A DNA stretch of 64,000 nt from Paenibacillus pabuli (GTDB lineage Bacteria > Bacillota > Bacilli > Paenibacillales > Paenibacillaceae). Shown in pieces: positions 58,139 to 64,000 of the stretch. The notes under the pieces were generated by a model, which worked only from the letters and a program-made list of their open reading frames with translations, searched no databases and was not told where the DNA came from. The stretch's first letter is position 1, and each line of letters starts with the position of its first letter. The stretch lies in assembly GCF_023101145.1 (NCBI RefSeq), contig NZ_CP073714.1, positions 682,001 to 746,000 of the forward strand, in the 5' to 3' direction. The position numbers and the translations under genes are program-made.

Positions 58139-61100
58139 ATGCGAAAAAAGGATCACCAGAAGCGCTCCAGGCTCCTGAGACGAATAGGGGTCGTGGTATT
58201 ATCGTTCCTTATGGTCTTCGGTATGCTGCCAGTGGTGTTTCAACAAGGCGTCGTTCAGGCCAAGAGTTGCTATGAAATGACGGAAACGGATTCTGATGAT
58301 GTTGAATGGAAGCTCATTCGTACGCCTGAAGAGCTCTATTGCGTAAGAGAAGATTTAAACGGTAATTACAAGCTGAAGAATGATATTTCTGAAGCAGAGA
58401 TGAGTGCTTATTTGAACGGAGGATCTTGGACTCCAATTGCTGAAATGATAGAAGATGAGCTTATGCCTTTTACAGGCAGGTTCGATGGGAATGGTTATTC
58501 AATCTCCGGTTTGAAAACGACGGATGAGAATCAGAACTATGTGGGGATGTTCTCTTTATTACAAGGTGCTGAGGTTAAAAATCTTGTATTAAACGACGTT
58601 TTGTTTACAGGGAATGTTCGTGTAGGTGGACTTGCAGGGGATATTGTTGATTCACGCATTGAAGGCGTGCATATCAGTGGAAACATAAAAGGGAATATGA
58701 GATTAGGCGGTATTTCAGGTTTATCGGACGAAAGTGAATATATAAATAACAGCACTAATGTTGCGGTAATTGCCTTAGGTGAGGATGGCGACTCACTCGG
58801 GGGACTTTTTGGAGAAAGTAATAAGGGCACAATCATTGCAAATGCTGCTGAAGGTACAGTGAGTGGTTATGAGGCTATAGGTGGACTGATCGGAGAGTCG
58901 AATGATAATTTCATTCGTCAGAGCTACGCTTCAGGACAGGTGACGGGTAACTACCAGGTAGGCGGTTTGATTGGCCAACTTAATTATGAACTTAGCCACA
59001 CTATTGCGGATAACTATGTGGTTGGTTCAGTGAGATCTCATGCTACAGGGGATAATGATTTTTCTGCTGAAGCCATTGGCGGACTGATTGGTGAAGTGAA
59101 AAGTGATAGTGGAACAACTTCAGCAATAATCAATATTCAAAATAATTATATGGCTGCGTCTATGGATATCACTGTTCCTGATAACTCGTCATCACCCATT
59201 GATGATCAGACGATAGGGTCAGTCATTGGTAATCTGAATGATCCAGAGAATCAAGTTATCTTTACTGATAACTACTATGATTTAGCCAAGAGTAGTACGA
59301 ACCAGCAGAATGGTTCTAATTATGCAGCGAGTCTTACTACTGAGCAGATGAAACAACAACCTAATTTCAGTGGATGGGATTTCGATGGAGTATGGACATT
59401 CAGACAACGTATCAATGATGGGTATCCGATCTTGCGTTCATCCAAGCTTATGACTGCGCCGACTCCACCACTGCCTGATCGGACAATAGATTATTTGTAT
59501 CCATATCCTACAAGCGGAACAATTACTCAGTCCACATCTAAAGTTATAGTGAAGCTTAATGAAGCTGGTAGATTTTATTTTGACAATCAAGTATTTGATG
59601 AAGAAATTGAGGGACAGTCGGATGAAGCTACTAAATTACATGCCTTAGCTAATCTATCTTATGTTGATCTAGAAGCTAATGAAGTAAGATCGTTCTTGTT
59701 TACAGGACTGGAAGAGAACACCTTGTACCGAATGTTCCTGGCGGTAGAAGATACGAATGGTCAGCTCTGGGAAATGGGAAGTCGGGGATATGAAACACTT
59801 GCAAACTCAACTCCTCTTCCACAAAACGTAGTGGCTGCACCTGGTGATGGTCAGGCTGCCATTGAATGGACTACAGAGCCAGAATTAGAATATCGCGTGT
59901 ATATGTACCAAGGTACGGAGGCACCAAAGGATCCGGATCTGTGGACAAATGTGACGGACAGTTACATCGATGGACATATCGGTGGGCTGACGAATGGTGA
60001 TTCTTATGTGTTTGCAGTTAGATCGTATGCTTCCGATGAAGAAAATTCAGATTATGTTGCATCTAACGTGGTGATCCCGCAAGAGGAGAATAATAATGGT
60101 GGTGGATCTAATCCAGATCCAGACCCAGACCCAGACCCAGACCCGAACTTTCCTGTACCACAGCATGTAGTAGCAACAAAAGGTGAGAAAAAGGTTACGT
60201 TAACTTGGGATCCAATTATGAACGGATCAGCTTCGGTCTATATGTACGAAGGTTCGTCAGCACCAGTAGATCCTTCACAATGGGTACTTGTTACTTCTAA
60301 TATTTTGAATAGTAGTTGGGAAATTAATGATCTTAGAGAAGGCGAAAAATATATTTTCGCTGTTAGAGCTGTATATGAAGATGGCGTATCCGAATATGGA
60401 ATTTCTAATTCAGTGAAGATTAACATAACTCCATCCAATCCAGAAACGCCAGGTAATGGGGGAGGTGGGGGAGTTATTACTCCTACTCCTGTAAACCCAA
60501 CAACTCCACAAGCTCCACAGAAAGAAGTAATCAAAGTGGATGTAGCGAATGGGGATCAGTCTTCAACGATCGCTTCCTTGGAGATTAAACGTACTCGAGG
60601 AACAGATGGTACGATTAAGGATGAACTTCTTCTTGATCAGAGTAGAACGCAAACCATTATCGACCAATTGAAACAGACAGGCTCCCGCACAGCGGTTGTC
60701 TTGATTCCAGACGCAAAAGATGAAGTATCGCAGTGGGATCTGAACCTCTCTCCACAATCGTCAGCAATGCTGGCTGAGCAAGGAGTGGATCTGGTTATTT
60801 CCAATCCTAATGTGAAGATTATCATTCCGGCGAGTTCCTTGAACGGACGCACAGATCATATTTATTTCCGTCTAGTACCGGTGAAGAAGGAATCCCAACG
60901 TTTAGAGATCCAAACGAGAGCACAGGCGAATGAGTCGATCATCCAATCTGTAGGTACAACGGATATCCAGATCATCGGACGTCCAATGACAATCGAAACG
61001 AATCTACAGAGCAGACCTGTTACGCTCATATTGCCTTTGGATGCTAATCAGGTTGCAAGTGTGAAATCTGAGGAGCTAGGTGTATATATTGAGCATAGTG

Positions 61101-61792
61101 ATGGGACGAAGGAGCTTGTGCACGGCAAACGGGTTACCCTAAACGGTAATCATCAGCAAGGCGTCGAGATTGAAGTAAACAAATTCAGTACATTCTCCAT
61201 TGTTAAGGTCAAAGACTGGACAGACAACACATTGAAAGCACGACCGTATATTCAGGGGTACATGGATGGCAGTTTCCGACCAGAGCGTAATGTAACTCGT
61301 GCGGAAATGGCAACATTAATCACGCGTATTCTGGGAACATCTACTCTTAAGGGAAGTCATGAATTTACAGATGTTACATCCAGCCACTGGGCACAGGCGG
61401 CTATATTAGCAGCAGCTCAATCCGGTTCAGTTCAAGGTTATAAAGATGGCAGCTTTAAGCCGGATCAAGCGATTACCCGCGCGGAAATGGCTGTCGTGTT
61501 ACAGCCGTTATTAAACTCTGATCAGATGACTGCTGCATCGACAGCATTTACCGATGTGAACGAGCATTGGGCGCAACAAGCAGTAGAACAATTAAGTTCG
61601 GCAGGAGTCGTTACCGGATACACGGATGGCACGTTCCGTCCAAGTCAGCCGATAACCCGCGCTGAAGTTGTTACAATGCTGAATAAGCTGATTGGTCTTC
61701 AAGCTGAAACGAATGCGGCAGGACAGTGGTCGGATGTACCTGCCACACATTGGGCTTATGAAGCGATTGAGGCAGCTTCTATCCGCAAGTAA
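58139..61792 (+). CDS. Large cell-surface protein: GLUG repeats, FN3-like domains, SLH domains
   Basis: 1217 residues. A long signal peptide (RRIGVVVLSFLMVFGMLPVVF ... VVQA-KS) is followed by a GLUG-repeat region (residues ~130-340, with VGGLAGDI, LGGISGLS, LGGLFGES, IGGLIGES, VGGLIGQL, IGGLIGEV). Two FN3-like units follow (from VVAAPGDGQAAIEWTTEPELEYRVYMYQG and from VVATKGEKKVTLTWDPIMNGSASVYMYEG), joined by an Asp-Pro repeat linker. Then comes a conserved Paenibacillus-type stalk, and three SLH domains (from ~1030: ARPYIQGYMDGSFRPERNVTRAEMATLI and two more) that bind pyruvylated wall polymer. Function: surface adhesion or matrix display; no catalytic domain is seen. Confidence 0.9.
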   Translation: MRKKDHQKRSRLLRRIGVVVLSFLMVFGMLPVVFQQGVVQAKSCYEMTETDSDDVEWKLIRTPEELYCVREDLNGNYKLKNDISEAEMSAYLNGGSWTPIAEMIEDELMPFTGRFDGNGYSISGLKTTDENQNYVGMFSLLQGAEVKNLVLNDVLFTGNVRVGGLAGDIVDSRIEGVHISGNIKGNMRLGGISGLSDESEYINNSTNVAVIALGEDGDSLGGLFGESNKGTIIANAAEGTVSGYEAIGGLIGESNDNFIRQSYASGQVTGNYQVGGLIGQLNYELSHTIADNYVVGSVRSHATGDNDFSAEAIGGLIGEVKSDSGTTSAIINIQNNYMAASMDITVPDNSSSPIDDQTIGSVIGNLNDPENQVIFTDNYYDLAKSSTNQQNGSNYAASLTTEQMKQQPNFSGWDFDGVWTFRQRINDGYPILRSSKLMTAPTPPLPDRTIDYLYPYPTSGTITQSTSKVIVKLNEAGRFYFDNQVFDEEIEGQSDEATKLHALANLSYVDLEANEVRSFLFTGLEENTLYRMFLAVEDTNGQLWEMGSRGYETLANSTPLPQNVVAAPGDGQAAIEWTTEPELEYRVYMYQGTEAPKDPDLWTNVTDSYIDGHIGGLTNGDSYVFAVRSYASDEENSDYVASNVVIPQEENNNGGGSNPDPDPDPDPDPNFPVPQHVVATKGEKKVTLTWDPIMNGSASVYMYEGSSAPVDPSQWVLVTSNILNSSWEINDLREGEKYIFAVRAVYEDGVSEYGISNSVKINITPSNPETPGNGGGGGVITPTPVNPTTPQAPQKEVIKVDVANGDQSSTIASLEIKRTRGTDGTIKDELLLDQSRTQTIIDQLKQTGSRTAVVLIPDAKDEVSQWDLNLSPQSSAMLAEQGVDLVISNPNVKIIIPASSLNGRTDHIYFRLVPVKKESQRLEIQTRAQANESIIQSVGTTDIQIIGRPMTIETNLQSRPVTLILPLDANQVASVKSEELGVYIEHSDGTKELVHGKRVTLNGNHQQGVEIEVNKFSTFSIVKVKDWTDNTLKARPYIQGYMDGSFRPERNVTRAEMATLITRILGTSTLKGSHEFTDVTSSHWAQAAILAAAQSGSVQGYKDGSFKPDQAITRAEMAVVLQPLLNSDQMTAASTAFTDVNEHWAQQAVEQLSSAGVVTGYTDGTFRPSQPITRAEVVTMLNKLIGLQAETNAAGQWSDVPATHWAYEAIEAASIRK
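60112..60145 (+). repeat. Asp-Pro coding microrepeat
   Basis: A tandem 6-bp GAYCCA unit encodes about six Asp-Pro pairs as a rigid linker between FN3-like domains. Such tracts may vary in copy number by slippage. Confidence 0.75.
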
Positions 61793-61811
61793 ATAGGTTG
61801 TATTCAAACTC

Positions 61812-61856
61812 AAAGAGATATCTTTCAGTCATTCGGCTGGAGATATCTCTTTTTTA
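61812..61856. terminator. Bidirectional terminator between SLH and fused SOD genes
   Basis: AAAGAGATATCT / AGATATCTCTTT stem, 17-nt loop, T6 on the plus side. Confidence 0.88.
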
Positions 61857-61924
61857 CATCAACATATGGCACTATGGATTCAATGCCCTCCAGAACTCCC
61901 CGATGGTATACTAGCCCGAGAATC

Positions 61925-63247
61925 CTAATAAGGCGGCCATAACAGCTTGCGTGCAGTTTCGTAACGTTCCGCCACCGCTGGCCAGTACACAACCTTCCAC
62001 CAGTCCTCAATATATTTTTTGCGTTCATTCTGGTGTTTCAGATAGTAGGCGTGTTCCCAAACATCAAGCGGCAGAAGAGGTACGATATCGGACTGAGATA
62101 AATTCTGGTGTTTCTCCGCCTGCAAAATTTCCAATCTGTGCGCCCGCGGGCTCCAAACCAGCATGGCCCAGCCGCTGCCTTCCACTTTGTTGGCCGCTTC
62201 GGTGAATTGATTCTTGAACGCTTCATAGCTGCCGAAATCCCGCTTGATCTGCTCTGCGAGCATACCGGAGGGCTTGCCTCCGCCTTTGGGATTCATGATT
62301 GTCCAGAAGATCGTATGAAGGTAATGGCCTGCACCATTAAATGCGAGTTCACGTTCCCAATGTTTGACGAGTTCAAAATTATTCTTTTTCCGCGATTCTG
62401 CCAGCTTTTTCTCAGCCGTGTTCAGTCCATCCACGTAGGATTGATGGTGCTTGTCATGATGTATGCGCATCGTCATTTCGTCAATATGCGGTTCCAGCGC
62501 ATTGTAGGCATAGGGTAGGGGTGGCAGTGTGTGTCCGCCAATTGGTACAGGTCTCTCTTTGACTGGCGCTGCGGTATAGTTGGATGTACTTTCTGTATTT
62601 GCATTAGGAGACGGAACAGCCGCTGAAGATTGTGTCTGTACCGCTGGAGTAGGGCTGTTGGCTTTTCCTGCAGCATTGGATGATTCTTCTACAGCTTCAC
62701 GATAGGACTGTCCAGACAGGGAGGCTGAAGCGACATGTGCGTTGGAATCGGCTGTTTGTTCAGAGGTATAAAGGAAATGTTCCGGTGAAAAAGTTGAATC
62801 AGAGACCGGATCTCGCATAGCTCCAGACTGTTTCAGCGTTTCAAGGACCCCCAGGAAATACTCGGATTCACGAATGAAATGCAGGATAACCAATTTGGCA
62901 ATCGCCACCTGCTGCACAGCCGTACTTTGCTCCAGCAGGATGTACAGCTGTCTAATGAATTCCCGCGATTGTGCGCAGGCAGCTGCCACGAGTTGTTCAA
63001 TACAGCGGATGATGTAGGGAGCGGGTGGCTGGGTTCCGGGCAGTATTTGTTTGATCAGCTGATTCGCGACTCGCTCGCTATTCTCAAAGATCGCTTCCCA
63101 TTCCGCAAGCCATTCGACATAAGAGGGTTCAAGATCAGGAACCAATGAACGAATGACAATCGTATGTTCCTTCTCTTGCTCTTTCCAGAAACGGACTTCT
63201 TCGAGTACCCGCAGGGGCAGCAGATGCCCATATCCATACCAATTCAT
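61925..63247 (-). CDS. Superoxide dismutase (Fe/Mn) fused to an N-terminal DUF2935-like domain
   Basis: 440 residues. Residues 1-~150 are all-helical with EEVRFWKEQEKEHTIVIRSL, WEAIFENSERVANQLIKQIL and LHFIRESEYFLGVLETL, resembling DUF2935 ferritin-like bundles. Residues ~155-235 are a Ser/Ala/Thr/Pro-rich linker. Residues ~240-440 are an Fe/Mn SOD: ligands in MRIHHDKHHQSYV, GAGHYLHTIFWTIMNPKGGG and [20 protein letters not shown]. The usual NHxxFW is LHTIFW here. It has no signal peptide. Distinct from sodA at 49795. RBS CGGAGG before the ATG. The helical domain may bind metal or direct localisation; this is inference. Confidence 0.85.
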   Translation of the reverse strand: MNWYGYGHLLPLRVLEEVRFWKEQEKEHTIVIRSLVPDLEPSYVEWLAEWEAIFENSERVANQLIKQILPGTQPPAPYIIRCIEQLVAAACAQSREFIRQLYILLEQSTAVQQVAIAKLVILHFIRESEYFLGVLETLKQSGAMRDPVSDSTFSPEHFLYTSEQTADSNAHVASASLSGQSYREAVEESSNAAGKANSPTPAVQTQSSAAVPSPNANTESTSNYTAAPVKERPVPIGGHTLPPLPYAYNALEPHIDEMTMRIHHDKHHQSYVDGLNTAEKKLAESRKKNNFELVKHWERELAFNGAGHYLHTIFWTIMNPKGGGKPSGMLAEQIKRDFGSYEAFKNQFTEAANKVEGSGWAMLVWSPRAHRLEILQAEKHQNLSQSDIVPLLPLDVWEHAYYLKHQNERKKYIEDWWKVVYWPAVAERYETARKLLWPPY

Positions 63248-63405
63248 AAGCGGTAAACCTCCGTTCAGATGAGTTCGAATTCAAATCCAGCAGCAGGAAT
63301 AAAATTGGATCGCCCGGTACGTTCAGTTTCTACTTTACAAGTTAGACCTACCATTGATTACGTCCCAAAAGTATATTCTTCAGGCATGTTGTCCTATGTG
63401 TACAT

Positions 63406-63430
63406 AAAAAAAAGAGCCCCTAGGGACTCT
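63406..63430 (-). terminator. Terminator of the partial hydrolase gene
   Basis: On the minus strand AGAGTCCC / GGGGCTCT forms a tight hairpin followed by T8 (plus-strand A-run 63405-63412). Confidence 0.75.
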
Positions 63431-63445
63431 TGAATAACCGAATCT

Positions 63446-64000
63446 TCATGATTCTCCGGTATTGGTATTTTCCACATCATCACTGCTCGTCTTGGTCACA
63501 TGACTCAGGAATGTGGAGACACGGCGCAGATATTCTTTCGGATGCTCCCGGAAGATCAGCTCATGATGCGCGCCATCCACAATCCATTCATCGGAATTTG
63601 GGTTGGTTTGGTTGCCGGCAAGCAGCTCCGCAATCGGATAAGGAGCTTTCTCATCCTCGGTACCATGGATGAAGAAAATCGGGAAAGAATAATCCTCCTT
63701 CTTCACTTCCTGATACGGGATCTGCTGCAGTCCGGTCCCGTTCAGAACCGGGAACAGCAGGTTCATAATCTCCAGCGTAGGCTGCCGCGGAAGATCTATC
63801 TGATTATGGATGTTGTGATACAGCGTATCCGGCTCAAGCAGGAACGTGCTGTCCAGAATCATGGCATCCACATCTTTGGTAATAAGCCCAGTCTGCAGGG
63901 CTGTACCTGCACCCATGGAGAAGCCCCATACAACAAGCTCCTGAGCTCCGCGCTGCTTCGCAAACTGGATTGCACCAAGCAGCTGCTGGGACTCGGCTTT
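63446..64000 (-). CDS. Alpha/beta hydrolase, C-terminal part (5' end outside window)
   Basis: 185 residues are visible and the frame is open to the window edge. The nucleophile elbow GFSMGAGTALQTG lies near the edge (Ser in GFSMG). The acidic residue lies in FFIHGTEDEKAPYPIAELL, and the His in VDGAHHELIFREHPKEYLRRVSTFLSHV. The layout is that of Bacillales YqkD/YfhR-like membrane or cytoplasmic esterases; the missing N-terminus probably carries a membrane helix. Substrate unknown. Confidence 0.82.
   Translation of the reverse strand, partial: KAESQQLLGAIQFAKQRGAQELVVWGFSMGAGTALQTGLITKDVDAMILDSTFLLEPDTLYHNIHNQIDLPRQPTLEIMNLLFPVLNGTGLQQIPYQEVKKEDYSFPIFFIHGTEDEKAPYPIAELLAGNQTNPNSDEWIVDGAHHELIFREHPKEYLRRVSTFLSHVTKTSSDDVENTNTGES

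Noticed and set aside
1-64000. tRNA, rRNA, prophage or known riboswitch
   Set aside because: Scanned by eye for tRNA arms, conserved rRNA blocks, phage genes and common riboswitch cores; none recognised. A covariance-model search would be needed to exclude small RNAs.

Overview
The window is chromosomal DNA of a Gram-positive, spore-former-type bacterium, most likely a Paenibacillus. The evidence is moderate GC, very strong AGGAGG ribosome sites, and a Bacillales gene set: EcsAB, bacilliredoxin, LipL, AcpS, a YneF-type small protein, a KinB-like orphan kinase, an AI-2E-family permease and an S-layer-homology protein. No rRNA, tRNA, prophage or CRISPR array is visible. Four genomic scars or partial genes are present, and both window ends cut a gene.

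Layout. 1-3 kb: the end of a TraB/GumN protein, an MDR alcohol dehydrogenase divergent from an HxlR regulator, and a scar holding remnants of an IS110 transposase, an IS3 OrfA and an EamA transporter. 3-12 kb: a beta-glycan locus with a secreted GH8 glucanase/chitosanase (preceded by a coupled 40-codon ORF) and, on the minus strand, an ABC sugar importer, LacI regulator, BadF-type kinase and GH4 6-phospho-glycosidase. Near-identical palindromes (AGTTAAAGCGCTTTAACT type) lie in front of both units, so the LacI protein probably controls both. 12-21 kb: FlxA-like protein, MATE pump with two TetR-like operators, methyltransferase, ECF sigma/anti-sigma pair, TudS/DUF523 protein, nitroreductase, and a redox cluster of MarR, quinone reductase, ArsR and luciferase-like oxidoreductase. 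Both of these regulators appear to be made from leaderless mRNAs.

21-31 kb: AI-2E-type permease, a zinc-sensing ArsR/CzrA repressor divergent from a His-rich Zn/Cd/Co P-type ATPase, SdpI-like protein, a MerR-MFS-UspA set, an aldehyde dehydrogenase and a TipAS regulator. 31-43 kb: free-methionine sulfoxide reductase, acetyltransferases, three drug-type MFS or MarR genes, a secreted strand-repeat protein, EcsAB and a flavoprotein. 43-64 kb: mostly housekeeping genes (KinB-like kinase, bacilliredoxin, nadE, acpS, mutY, sodA, lepB, folE, lipL), together with two striking fusions: QueG joined to an O6-alkylguanine-DNA methyltransferase, and a DUF2935-like helical domain joined to a second superoxide dismutase. 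A large GLUG/FN3/SLH surface protein lies between.

Functional themes: stress-inducible redox enzymes recur (two oxidoreductases share a 20-nt promoter box next to the HxlR gene), beta-glucan or chitosan use, metal efflux and drug efflux. Two families of short intergenic repeats with terminal inverted arms are also present. All functions are read from motifs; no database search was run.
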